A stretch of 10,507 nt of DNA from Candidatus Sabulitectum sp. (GTDB lineage Bacteria > Fermentibacterota > Fermentibacteria > Fermentibacterales > JCC-6), in assembly GCA_023136985.1 (NCBI GenBank), contig JAGLQD010000020.1, positions 1 to 10,507 of the forward strand, read 5' to 3'. The first letter of the stretch is position 1; each line of letters starts with the position of its first letter. The translations under genes and the position numbers were made by a program. The notes beneath the pieces are model-generated. The model saw only the letters and a program-made list of their open reading frames with translations. It was not told the origin of the DNA and searched no databases. This document shows, piece by piece, positions 1 through 7,069 of this stretch.

Positions 1-290
1 GCAGAAGACCGTGCTTCAAGCAGTGTATCACCTTCAAAAACATTTTCCGGGAAATTAGAGAACAGACTGTCCGCAGTGAAAACATCACCCAGGGCAAAAC
101 CTGAGACCGCAATATTGTAGACGGCCCTCTGATTGTCAGGCATTCTTCTGAAAATTTCTTCGAAGAGAACAGCAGAATCATCAAATCTGCCCTGCTCAAT
201 AAGCTCACCTGCCTGAAGGTAGAGGTCAAGAAGCGGTGTCCGGTCAGCTGAAGAAAGTACTGTGATGATCAGTAAAAATGTAATCATCAT
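1..290 (-). CDS. BatC-like exported TPR protein, N-terminal 96 codons (partial)
   Basis: An open frame runs from ATG at 290 to the window edge without a stop, so the C-terminus is missing. Residues 1-15 (MMITFLLIITVLSSA) form a short Sec-type signal peptide with likely cleavage after SSA; no lipobox Cys is present. Residues about 22-80 read as TPR helices, for example an AGELIEQGRFDDSAVLFEEI stretch followed by a second helix pair. The ATG overlaps the TGA of the upstream BatB gene by 4 bases, and a second ATG at 287 is equally possible; a purine-rich AAGGGAA precedes both. In known moxR-bat loci the gene after batB is the TPR gene batC, often followed by batD, so position and fold agree. I infer a periplasmic or membrane-facing TPR adaptor for the VWA proteins. 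The BatC name rests on context, since TPR sequence alone is not diagnostic. Confidence 0.75.
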   Translation of the reverse strand, partial: MMITFLLIITVLSSADRTPLLDLYLQAGELIEQGRFDDSAVLFEEIFRRMPDNQRAVYNIAVSGFALGDVFTADSLFSNFPENVFEGDTLLEARSS

Positions 291-1264
291 TGTTCCCTTC
301 TTTCCCAGAGAGCGGCAGTCAATATGAGCAGAAGAGCTCCTCCTATAAAGAACTGGAATCTTCTTGCTCCGGCTGCACCGGCAATATCAGCATCAGCCTG
401 TGCTGAACTTCGATGAAGAAGCTCTTCTATTGGGCCGGCAAGATCTCCCGCTTCCGAAATCCTCGTGTAAAACCCACCGGTTTCCTCTGCGAGTTCCTGC
501 AACCATTCCTCTTCAAGGACTGTTTTTACCGTATCACCCTGCCAGATCAGTGGTCCGTTATCTCCAGGAACAGATACTGGAGAGTCTCCCCCTGTTCCTA
601 TGGTAATAAGAGCCATGTTTCGATCATGCGCCTGATTGATTGCATCATTCAAGGTATAGTCGTGGAATCCTCCATCAGAGAATATTATTCCAACTCGCGC
701 CTCCATGTCCATGTCTGGAAGTGCAGTTGCCATAACATCCACCAGATTGCTCAGGGCGGTTCCCTCAGGAAGCGAGACAGCATCTGCTGAACCGGAAGGA
801 ATTCTGTCCAGTATAAAATCGTTGTCAAGCGTTATGGGAACAGCAAGCCTGGCATGACCGCTGAAAAGAACAAGACTGAACCTTGTCCCAGGCATTGACC
901 TGATGATCCGTCTTATTTCAATTGCAGACCTTCCCAGCCGTGAAGGTGTCTCATCGTCGCTCCACATGGAACGGGAAACATCCAGAGCTAAAACCACATT
1001 CGCGCCCCCGTCAGGGATGTATGCTGGAGATATTCCCCATACAGGACCTGCAGCACCCAGGGCAAGAAGCACTATGGAAATTGATATTAGAATTCGTGAT
1101 ACTTTGTGCGCAGATGGAGGAGCAATGCCCATTCTCGCCCACAGAACAGGGCGAACAAATCTACGCAGTCGTTTTTCATCAACTCGAAGCCAGCGCAGTC
1201 TGAGCCACCAGTAAAGAGGACCGGCAAGAGCAAGAATAACCATCCATGGTCTCTGAAATTCCAT
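287..1264 (-). CDS. batB: BatB-type VWA domain membrane protein
   Basis: This 325-aa protein has two N-terminal hydrophobic segments (about residues 7-23 and 57-77), a von Willebrand factor A domain (about 88-285) and a C-terminal membrane helix (about 303-320). That is the usual Aerotolerance-operon BatA/BatB layout. The metal-ion-dependent adhesion site looks complete: D95-x-S97-x-S99 in LALDVSRSM, T169 in LPEGTALS and D197 in IIFSDGG. The domain should bind a divalent metal and an acidic residue of a partner protein at the membrane. The start at 1264 is chosen because a strong AGGAGG lies 9 bases upstream and the ATG overlaps the TAA of the BatA gene by one base (TAATG). A GTG at 1300 would add 12 residues but leave that ribosome site inside the gene. 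Assignment as BatB rather than a second BatA rests on order in the locus. Confidence 0.88.
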   Translation of the reverse strand: MEFQRPWMVILALAGPLYWWLRLRWLRVDEKRLRRFVRPVLWARMGIAPPSAHKVSRILISISIVLLALGAAGPVWGISPAYIPDGGANVVLALDVSRSMWSDDETPSRLGRSAIEIRRIIRSMPGTRFSLVLFSGHARLAVPITLDNDFILDRIPSGSADAVSLPEGTALSNLVDVMATALPDMDMEARVGIIFSDGGFHDYTLNDAINQAHDRNMALITIGTGGDSPVSVPGDNGPLIWQGDTVKTVLEEEWLQELAEETGGFYTRISEAGDLAGPIEELLHRSSAQADADIAGAAGARRFQFFIGGALLLILTAALWERREQ

Positions 1265-2208
1265 TACTGCCCACCTCCTGTGATGCGAAACACTTTCCAC
1301 CTGGAAAATTCACCCACAGCGAGAAGAAGCAATCCCCATATCAACCATCCCAGATAGTGATCTCTGTAGACAAAAAGTCCTTTTTCCGGAAGAGTAGAAG
1401 CTTCCAGAGAATCAATTGAAGCGTATACACTTTCCAGGTCATCCTTGTTGTACACATTAAAAAGCCTGCCGTTATTAAGCTCTGCAATGGCAGTCAGTGT
1501 TTCTCTATCAACCTCGTATCCACTGTTCTCCCTGCCGATGGCTACAGTATACACTGCAATACTGTCTCCATGGAGAATACTCACAGCTTCTGCAACTGTT
1601 ATAGGGTCCACAACCCCTGCAGTCTCTACACCATCCGAGAGAAGAACTATCACACGCCGGTCGGTGCTGGAAGAGCCAAGCCCTCTAGCAGCAGTAGCCA
1701 GTCCTGAACCAATAGCTGTACCATCAGTGAGATATCCCAGTTCCGCATTGGAAATAAATCTGGTCAGTGTGGAATGATCAAAAGTGGGAGGACATATGGT
1801 CATGGGCTCTGCAGCATAGAGAACCAGTCCAATCCGGTCATTCGGACGGTTTTCTATGAACTCCAGTGCAGCTTCTTTTGCTACTTCAAGTCTGTTGGGA
1901 TCATAATCTTCAGCCAGCATACTTGTTGACACATCAAGAGCAATAACAATATCAACTCCCTCACCTGCGTCGGGAAGCCTCTCAAAACCGCTCTGCGGTC
2001 TTGCAAGAGCAATAATCAGAAAAAGAAGGCCAAGCCACGGGATAAATACCGTAAAGAATTTTCCTGAAGTTACCGTTGGTGTATTGATAAACGGACCTGT
2101 AAAAGTAGCCCCTCTTTTTTTCTTATCACCCTTGTTTTGCACAACAAGCGAAATGAAAGCGATCACTGGATATAGAAAAAGAATCTGCCAGAATGCAAAT
2201 CTTATCAT
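1264..2208 (-). CDS. batA: BatA-type VWA domain membrane protein
   Basis: This 314-aa protein has membrane segments at about residues 4-24, 52-69 and 285-300, with a VWA domain between about 84 and 275. MIDAS residues are intact: D92-x-S94-x-S96 in IALDVSTSM, T164 in YLTDGTAIGSG and D192 in VLLSDG. The family is predicted to sit in the inner membrane with VWA domains that bind partner proteins, working with the MoxR ATPase encoded upstream. The ATG at 2208 forms an ATGA overlap with the stop of the previous gene and has GGGAG 8 bases upstream. A GTG at 2217 would add three residues but lies inside that ribosome site, so I reject it. The sequence between the second membrane segment and the VWA domain (ALARPQSGFERLPDAGEG) follows the usual BatA pattern, where RPQ precedes the VWA strand. 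Confidence 0.9.
   Translation of the reverse strand: MIRFAFWQILFLYPVIAFISLVVQNKGDKKKRGATFTGPFINTPTVTSGKFFTVFIPWLGLLFLIIALARPQSGFERLPDAGEGVDIVIALDVSTSMLAEDYDPNRLEVAKEAALEFIENRPNDRIGLVLYAAEPMTICPPTFDHSTLTRFISNAELGYLTDGTAIGSGLATAARGLGSSSTDRRVIVLLSDGVETAGVVDPITVAEAVSILHGDSIAVYTVAIGRENSGYEVDRETLTAIAELNNGRLFNVYNKDDLESVYASIDSLEASTLPEKGLFVYRDHYLGWLIWGLLLLAVGEFSRWKVFRITGGGQ
1274..1279 (-). promoter_or_regulatory. Ribosome binding site deciding the batB start
   Basis: AGGAGG, the strongest Shine-Dalgarno sequence in the window, lies 9 bases before ATG 1264. Starting at GTG 1300 would place it inside the coding region with no purpose, so the 325-aa form is preferred. Confidence 0.8.
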
Positions 2209-3044
2209 CGTGACCACTCCCGCCTGAGTTTTGCAAGTTTTCTGATAAAGCCCTCTGCTCTTTCTCGCGAGCTACCCCAGTCAGCATATCTCTGCAGGGT
2301 TGTTTCTTTCAGAATCGGCGATGCCTGCTCAAGGAACTTGCGCCCTTTTGCAGTTGATCTAATGGTTCCTGCGATCTGGTTAAGCGTAAGAGCCTTATTC
2401 ACAATACCAAATTTACCTGCTGCCGTTGCTCTGAATTGAACATCAACCTCTGTATACAATTCAGGCCAGTGACCATGTATGAAGTTTTCAGATTCCAGCA
2501 GTGCAAGTGCCTCCTTCTCTGCGTCTTTACCAGCAGGGATCCAGACAACCTTTTCCGGTTGAATGGCATTCTTCTTTTTCCTTCGCTTGATCAAATACAG
2601 AATAACTGCCGCTGCAAGAACCACACCGGCAATGGTTAAAAGCCATGGAAAATCAGGAGGCGCGCCCCAGGCAAGCCAGAATGATACGTTCCTTGCATAA
2701 TCCTCCGGAAGTCCCGGTGGAATATTCATGTACCCGGGGAAAGGAGGAAATGAAGGGATCATCAGAGTATCCGGGAACCATCCGTTTACTACCACCAGAG
2801 GTGGCTCCAGAAGAAGAGAATCTCCATTATCATTCCATGCGGTTAACACCGGAAGAGTCAGACTGTCAGATAGTATCATTGGCACTATTATGAACAAACC
2901 GCTGTCTGATTCGAGAACGGAAAAGAATTCACTGCTGTTCATTTCTTCGCATGAATAACCATCAGGAAGAACATAATCCACTTCAAACGGAACACCGGGG
3001 TACGCATTTGAAAGAGTGGAAAGTAGAAGAAGCAGGTGAAGCAT
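2205..3044 (-). CDS. BatD/DUF4381-like protein: signal peptide, short ectodomain, one membrane helix, cytoplasmic helical domain
   Basis: This 279-aa protein starts with a short signal peptide (MLHLLLLLSTLSNA). An ectodomain of about 120 residues follows, rich in Pro, Trp and acidic residues and looking like a single beta-sandwich. A membrane helix at about 134-152 is followed by the basic stop-transfer run KRRKKK. The C-terminal part (about 170-279) is helical and ends in basic helices (FIRKLAKLRREWSR), resembling the cytoplasmic tails of BatD-like and DUF4381 proteins. Such a gene usually lies between the DUF58 gene and the first VWA gene, exactly as here. Full BatD proteins are longer, with several ectodomain repeats, so this is a minimal version and not an obvious truncation. 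AAGGAG lies 9 bases before the ATG, which overlaps the DUF58 stop by one base (TGATG). The family call is from layout and context; sequence similarity is too weak to be sure by eye. Confidence 0.65.
   Translation of the reverse strand: MLHLLLLLSTLSNAYPGVPFEVDYVLPDGYSCEEMNSSEFFSVLESDSGLFIIVPMILSDSLTLPVLTAWNDNGDSLLLEPPLVVVNGWFPDTLMIPSFPPFPGYMNIPPGLPEDYARNVSFWLAWGAPPDFPWLLTIAGVVLAAAVILYLIKRRKKKNAIQPEKVVWIPAGKDAEKEALALLESENFIHGHWPELYTEVDVQFRATAAGKFGIVNKALTLNQIAGTIRSTAKGRKFLEQASPILKETTLQRYADWGSSRERAEGFIRKLAKLRREWSR
2217..2221 (-). promoter_or_regulatory. Ribosome binding site deciding the batA start
   Basis: GGGAG lies 8 bases before ATG 2208. The alternative GTG at 2217-2215 overlaps this site and so cannot use it. 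The ATG also gives the typical ATGA stop-start overlap. Confidence 0.65.
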
Positions 3045-3931
3045 CAGTGGGCTCTCCTTTTCTTTCTTAAATGAAAGAATCTTCTTAGAGGAAGAATTAG
3101 ATCTTCAGTTGTAGATATGCTTACAATATCAAGCTTAGTGCGTTTGCAGAGAAGTTCTCTTTTTGCAGTCTGCTCTTGTACCTTTGCAGCAAAGGCCCTC
3201 TGCCAACCTGCGGAAGATGTGTTAACAACAGATTCCTTTCCAGATTCCGGGTCTCTGAACCTGATCCTGCCAACATCCGGCACTCTGAGTTCTCTAGGAT
3301 CATAGACATGGATCCCAACCAGATCATGTTTCCGCGAGAACACCTTCAGCTGTCTCTCCCCCTTTGAACCAAATCTGAAATCACTCACAAGAAAGATCAG
3401 GGCCCGCTTTTTCAGTACTCTCCCCAGGAATCGAAGTGCATTTTCCACATCTGCCTTCTCTTCGTAATCACTGGCTTCAAGTACCCTTCTGATAAGGGCC
3501 AGAGAATGCGCTCTTCCCTTGTCCGGAGGCATGTAGTCATGAACGCTGCTGCCATAAGTAAGAAGCCCTACCCTGTCGTTGCTTCTTGCGGCTGAGAGCG
3601 CAAGTACTGCTGCAGTTTCCGCAACCCTGTCAGCTTTGGTGATGTTGACAGATCCGAAGTTAAGACTACCGGAGACATCAACAACCAGCATGACCAGAAG
3701 CTCTCTCTCTTCAGTCAGGAGCTTTATAAAAGGAGTGTTTGAACGAGCAGTGACATTCCAGTCTATGAGTCTGGGGTCATCCCCTTCCACATAAGGTCTG
3801 TAGTCGCTGAACTCCATTCCCTGTCCGCGAAAAACAGAGCGGTAATCCCCACCGACAAGCTGATCCACAAGCTTCCTGGTGCGTATTTCAATTCTCTGCA
3901 CCCGGCGAAAAAGACTGTGTGTAGTTTCCAT
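3044..3931 (-). CDS. DUF58 family protein with VWA-like fold
   Basis: This 295-aa protein carries the DUF58 signature at residues 43-63, with the pattern DYRPYxxGDDxRxIDWxxTAR. It is followed by a VWA-like core: hydrophobic strand and DVSGSL at 85-90, and LVSDF at 181-185. No membrane helix is visible, so it belongs to the short soluble form and is likely cytoplasmic. The N-terminus fits the family pattern (VQRIEIRTRKLVDQLVGGDY, often followed by SxFRGxGxEF). DUF58 genes nearly always follow moxR, and the protein is thought to act as a partner of the MoxR ATPase, though its biochemical job is not settled. It starts 5 bases after the moxR stop, the only positive gap in the operon apart from a zero-base junction, with a weak GGTGA ribosome site. 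The tail is strongly basic (RKKRRAH). Confidence 0.92.
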   Translation of the reverse strand: METTHSLFRRVQRIEIRTRKLVDQLVGGDYRSVFRGQGMEFSDYRPYVEGDDPRLIDWNVTARSNTPFIKLLTEERELLVMLVVDVSGSLNFGSVNITKADRVAETAAVLALSAARSNDRVGLLTYGSSVHDYMPPDKGRAHSLALIRRVLEASDYEEKADVENALRFLGRVLKKRALIFLVSDFRFGSKGERQLKVFSRKHDLVGIHVYDPRELRVPDVGRIRFRDPESGKESVVNTSSAGWQRAFAAKVQEQTAKRELLCKRTKLDIVSISTTEDLILPLRRFFHLRKKRRAH

Positions 3932-3936
3932 TCAGA

Positions 3937-4935
3937 TCACCGTTTTGTTACTGGAACCTTGTCCAGGATACTCGTGAGCATTTCCTCCACAGTTACCTCT
4001 TCAGCCTCCGCCTCAAATGACCTCATAATTCTGTGTCTGAGTACATCCATCGCAACTTCCTTAACCAGATCCGGTGTAACAAAAGCCTGACCAGTAAGAA
4101 GCGCTCTGGACCTGGCAGCAGCCAGAATTGAAAGAGACCCTCGGGGACTTGCGCCTACAGTAATAAGATCCTCCAGGTCTCTAAGTCTGTGCAGCTTTGG
4201 ATGTCTGGTAGCGTCTACCAGCCTCACAACATAGTCGAGAATATCATCTTCCACTATGATTCTCTTAGAAAGATTCTGCAATTCAATCAATTTTTCAGTT
4301 GTAAGAACAGGTGAAGCCGATGGTTTATCTGTACCTCCCATACGCTTGAGAATCTCAATCTCCTCTTCCGGGGTAGGATAGGTCACTATCAATTTCATCA
4401 TGAAGCGATCTATCTGCGCTTCAGGAAGAGGATAGGTTCCCTCCTGTTCTATGGGATTCTGTGTAGCCATTACGAAGAACGGTTTTGGAAGCGGGTGAGT
4501 GATTCCCCCAAAGGTAACCTGCCTCTCCTCCATTGCCTCCAGAAGGGCACTCTGTACTTTTGCAGGTGCTCTGTTAATTTCATCCGCCAGTATCATCTGA
4601 GCAAAGATCGGACCCATTCGCTCTACAAATGTACCCTTTGCAGGCTGGTAGATCATGGTTCCAGTAATGTCAGCCGGAAGAATATCCGGAGTAAACTGAA
4701 TACGGCTGAAATCTGCATTCAGACATTTTGAAAGAGTACTTGCTGCAAGGGTCTTGGCCAGGCCGGGCACTCCTTCGATCAAAACATGTCCATCTGACAG
4801 AAGGGCGGTCATAAGACCGATCCTGAATTCTTCCTGCCCCACAACAACTGAAGAAAACTGCTTTCTTATCTCTTCCAGTGAACCGGAAGCTTCTGCAACC
4901 TCTACTGATAACTGCTCAACTCTTTCTCTGGCCAT
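3937..4935 (-). CDS. moxR: MoxR family AAA+ ATPase
   Basis: This 332-aa protein is a complete MoxR-type AAA+ ATPase. Visible motifs in order are Walker A GVPGLAKT (55-62), Walker B MILADE (114-119), sensor 1 ATQNP (157-161), the EAQIDRF arginine-finger region (R177) and sensor 2 GASPRGS (261-267, R265). MoxR proteins are thought to work as chaperone-like remodelers that mature or activate complexes together with VWA-domain proteins, four of which are encoded or begin just downstream if the DUF58 protein and BatC adaptor are counted as partners. A GTG at 4938 would add one residue. The ATG at 4935 is preferred because GGAGG lies 7 bases from it but only 4 from the GTG. The ATG shares one base with the stop of the phosphomannomutase gene (TGATG), so translation is probably coupled. 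All catalytic motifs look intact. Confidence 0.96.
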   Translation of the reverse strand: MARERVEQLSVEVAEASGSLEEIRKQFSSVVVGQEEFRIGLMTALLSDGHVLIEGVPGLAKTLAASTLSKCLNADFSRIQFTPDILPADITGTMIYQPAKGTFVERMGPIFAQMILADEINRAPAKVQSALLEAMEERQVTFGGITHPLPKPFFVMATQNPIEQEGTYPLPEAQIDRFMMKLIVTYPTPEEEIEILKRMGGTDKPSASPVLTTEKLIELQNLSKRIIVEDDILDYVVRLVDATRHPKLHRLRDLEDLITVGASPRGSLSILAAARSRALLTGQAFVTPDLVKEVAMDVLRHRIMRSFEAEAEEVTVEEMLTSILDKVPVTKR

Positions 4936-6284
4936 CACAACTCCTCCCGGGCTTTCTGAAGAATGGTTCTCATTTTATGTTCATACTCTTTCAACTGATC
5001 GATAGTTTCAGCTTCGAAACGCATAACCAGTACAGGCTGGGTATTTGAAGCTCTCAGCAGGCCCCAGCCACTGCTGAATTCCACTCTCACTCCATCAATA
5101 TCATTAACTGTGTAGTGCTGGTCACTAAGTATCTGCTTAACTTTCTCGACTATCTTGAATTTAACAGAATCATCGCATTCTTCTCTGATCTCAGGAGTTG
5201 CCATAACCGGCGGCAGTTTTGATGTAAGAGAAGAAACAGGACCTTCTGCCTTTTCCGCGATCTCCAGAAATCTCAAGGCTGCATAGAGAGCATCATCATA
5301 TCCGTAATACCGGTCACGAAAGAATATATGACCGCTCATTTCTCCTGCAAGAAGAGCGTTTTCTTTCAACATTCCCTCTTTGATTATTGAATGCCCCGTA
5401 GGAAGCATCAGTGCTCTGCCACCCATGGCCTCTACATGGGTGAAGAATACACTGGAAGCTTTCACCTCACTGATGATTGTTGCTTTCGGGTTTTCTGCAA
5501 GCAGGGCTTCTGCAAGTACGCACAGAATACGGTCACCAAAGATAACCTGACCTTTCTCGTCTACAATACCAATTCGATCAGCATCACCGTCAAAAGCAAT
5601 GCCCAGATCACACTTTTCTTCCACAACGGTCTGGCTGAGATCTTTGAGATTGCTGATCACCGTTGGATCGGGATGATGATTGGGGAAAGTACCGTCAGCA
5701 TTGCAATAAAGAGGTACAACCCTGTGTCCAAGCTGTTTCAGTATATCCACCGCACAGTCACCCCCTGTACCGTTTCCAGCATCCACTGCCACTTTCAGCG
5801 AAACCGGAGGTGCGAACTCAGACCTGAGTCTGTCCATGTATGTTTTTCGAACACTGACTTTCTGCATTTGAGGAATTTCACTCTGAATCTCCTCCGCAGT
5901 TTCCACCCTTGCCTGAATCTCTGCTATGGCATCTCCCCACAAAGTGTGAAGACCTTTCATTATTTTAAAACCATTGTACTCCGCAGGGTTGTGACTTCCT
6001 GTTATCATCACTGTAACTGCCGGTTTCATGGTATATGCAGCAAAGTATGTCATAGGCGTGGTCTGCTCTCCAAGATCAACAACAGAGCATCCAGCCTGGG
6101 CGGCTCCACGAGCAAGCTGATCCCGAAGGCGTATTCCACTTGTTCTGCAATCTCTGCCTATGGCAAGAACTCCTCCGTCCGCCATGGCTCCCAGTACGAA
6201 ACCCAGTTTTGACACTGTATCGTTGTCAAGATCCCTGTCAGCAACGCCACGGATATCATATTTTCTGAAAATTTCTATATTCAT
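4935..6284 (-). CDS. Phosphomannomutase/phosphoglucomutase (AlgC/ManB type)
   Basis: This 449-aa enzyme belongs to the alpha-D-phosphohexomutase family, which interconverts hexose 6-phosphate and 1-phosphate for GDP-mannose or UDP-glucose supply and so for envelope sugars. The four domain landmarks are all present. They are the N-terminal IFRKYDIRG, the phosphoserine loop TGSHNP with S97, the metal loop DGDADR (232-237), the sugar-specificity loop GEMSGH (314-319) and the phosphate-binding loop RASNTQP (411-417). The TGHSIIKEGM stretch next to the sugar loop and the FFRDRYYGYDDALYA segment are very close to the dual-specificity Pseudomonas AlgC type, so both mannose and glucose phosphates are likely substrates. 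The ATG has AGGAG 7 bases upstream and overlaps the preceding stop by 4 bases (ATGA). Such an enzyme is not a usual member of moxR-bat loci. Substrate choice cannot be proven from sequence. Confidence 0.94.
   Translation of the reverse strand: MNIEIFRKYDIRGVADRDLDNDTVSKLGFVLGAMADGGVLAIGRDCRTSGIRLRDQLARGAAQAGCSVVDLGEQTTPMTYFAAYTMKPAVTVMITGSHNPAEYNGFKIMKGLHTLWGDAIAEIQARVETAEEIQSEIPQMQKVSVRKTYMDRLRSEFAPPVSLKVAVDAGNGTGGDCAVDILKQLGHRVVPLYCNADGTFPNHHPDPTVISNLKDLSQTVVEEKCDLGIAFDGDADRIGIVDEKGQVIFGDRILCVLAEALLAENPKATIISEVKASSVFFTHVEAMGGRALMLPTGHSIIKEGMLKENALLAGEMSGHIFFRDRYYGYDDALYAALRFLEIAEKAEGPVSSLTSKLPPVMATPEIREECDDSVKFKIVEKVKQILSDQHYTVNDIDGVRVEFSSGWGLLRASNTQPVLVMRFEAETIDQLKEYEHKMRTILQKAREEL
4943..4947 (-). 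promoter_or_regulatory. Ribosome binding site deciding the moxR start
   Basis: GGAGG within GGGAGGAGTT lies 7 bases before ATG 4935 and only 4 before the alternative GTG 4938, which favours the ATG. It sits inside the last codons of the phosphomannomutase gene. Confidence 0.75.
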
Positions 6285-7069
6285 GATCCTTCTCCTGCTA
6301 CTGGAAGAATTAGTGTGATACTTTCGTTTTCCATGTTGACACTCAGCCAGCCCTTGTGCGCCGAAGCAACCAGTCTGATAAACCCTGCTCCCAGAATATC
6401 CTCTTCCGCTTGAGGCATGGGGGCGTCACCACTCCATCCGGTCTCAAGATGCATGTTTTTCTCAATTCTAAGTTCAACTGACAACACTGTTCCCGGTGCT
6501 GCTCTTTTCAGAGCTTCTCTAAAAATGGATAAAACCGTTTCCACAAGCTGCGCTTTTTTTCCTGGAACATCTACCCTGCCGCAAATTCCAACAGACAGAG
6601 AGACCTGTTTATCCGCAGCAGCCTCAGAAATCTCCATTGCTGCCTCTGACACTATATCGTCCATATGAACAATTTCCATTTCCATCTCTGAAAGATGATC
6701 GCTTTCATGGCCTGCAGTACTACTGGAGTTAGAGATGTCCTCAAAAACACCCATTATTCGGATCAAAGATCTTACTTCAGAGGAAAGATCATTCAGATCT
6801 GCCCGAATCTGTTCCGGTATACCTGAGTCCAGACTGCTCAGTCTGGTGGAAGATGTCTCAATTGCCTTTAGAGGGGAAGCAAGGACATCACCGATGCGAC
6901 TGAGAAAGTGTGATTTAAGCAATTCAAGAGATGCCAGCTCGCGGTTGGCGTCTTCCAGAAGTTTCTCAAGCTTTTCTACTTTTTTCTCTCTTCTCTGGAA
7001 TCTGCTGTAGAAAACACCAAAGCAGATAATCAGTATTGTGATTATCCCTGCTGCGAAAGGCAAAGACAT
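6281..7069 (-). CDS. Membrane-anchored degenerate histidine kinase (pseudokinase)
   Basis: This 262-aa protein has one N-terminal membrane helix (about residues 5-22), a charged coiled coil (about 26-52), a HisKA-like two-helix dimerisation region (about 50-110) and a C-terminal HATPase_c-like fold (about 160-257). The segment LLKSHFLSRIGDVLASPLKAI aligns with the usual KSxFLxxMSHELRTPLxAI. The acceptor His position is occupied by D61, and the ELRT that follows is VLAS. In the ATPase part the N-box reads IFREALKRAAPG with Glu185 at the Mg-binding Asn. No DxGxG box is seen. The G2 region GLGLAI is ILGAGFI, although the following ASAHKGWLSV and the final strand ITLILPV keep the family shape. 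I infer that it cannot autophosphorylate and may act as a dimeric scaffold or ligand-sensing adaptor. It overlaps the DUF512 stop by one base (TAATG), and no clear ribosome site is visible. Confidence 0.75.
   Translation of the reverse strand: MSLPFAAGIITILIICFGVFYSRFQRREKKVEKLEKLLEDANRELASLELLKSHFLSRIGDVLASPLKAIETSSTRLSSLDSGIPEQIRADLNDLSSEVRSLIRIMGVFEDISNSSSTAGHESDHLSEMEMEIVHMDDIVSEAAMEISEAAADKQVSLSVGICGRVDVPGKKAQLVETVLSIFREALKRAAPGTVLSVELRIEKNMHLETGWSGDAPMPQAEEDILGAGFIRLVASAHKGWLSVNMENESITLILPVAGEGS
6292..6296 (-). promoter_or_regulatory. Ribosome binding site of the phosphomannomutase gene
   Basis: AGGAG lies 7 bases before ATG 6284, inside the final codons of the pseudokinase gene. It supports the ATGA overlap start, in contrast to the pseudokinase and DUF512 genes, which lack a clear site and probably rely on coupling. 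Confidence 0.7.

Noticed and set aside
1265..1300. Twelve-residue N-terminal extension of BatB from GTG 1300
   Set aside because: The AGGAGG at 1274-1279 would be inside the coding region, and the one-base TAATG overlap at 1264 matches the other junctions.
2209..2217. Three-residue extension of BatA from GTG 2217
   Set aside because: The GTG overlaps the GGGAG ribosome site; ATG 2208 has proper spacing and an ATGA overlap.
5391..6212. Long plus-strand open frame (273 codons) opposite the phosphohexomutase gene
   Set aside because: The translation is rich in Cys, His and Ser with no recognisable family, and the opposite strand encodes a full enzyme with all motifs. It is a shadow of that gene.
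6281..7069. The degenerate kinase as a decaying pseudogene
   Set aside because: The frame is intact for its full length, with a clean membrane helix, coiled coil and final beta strand, and both stop-start overlaps are preserved, which fits a maintained protein.
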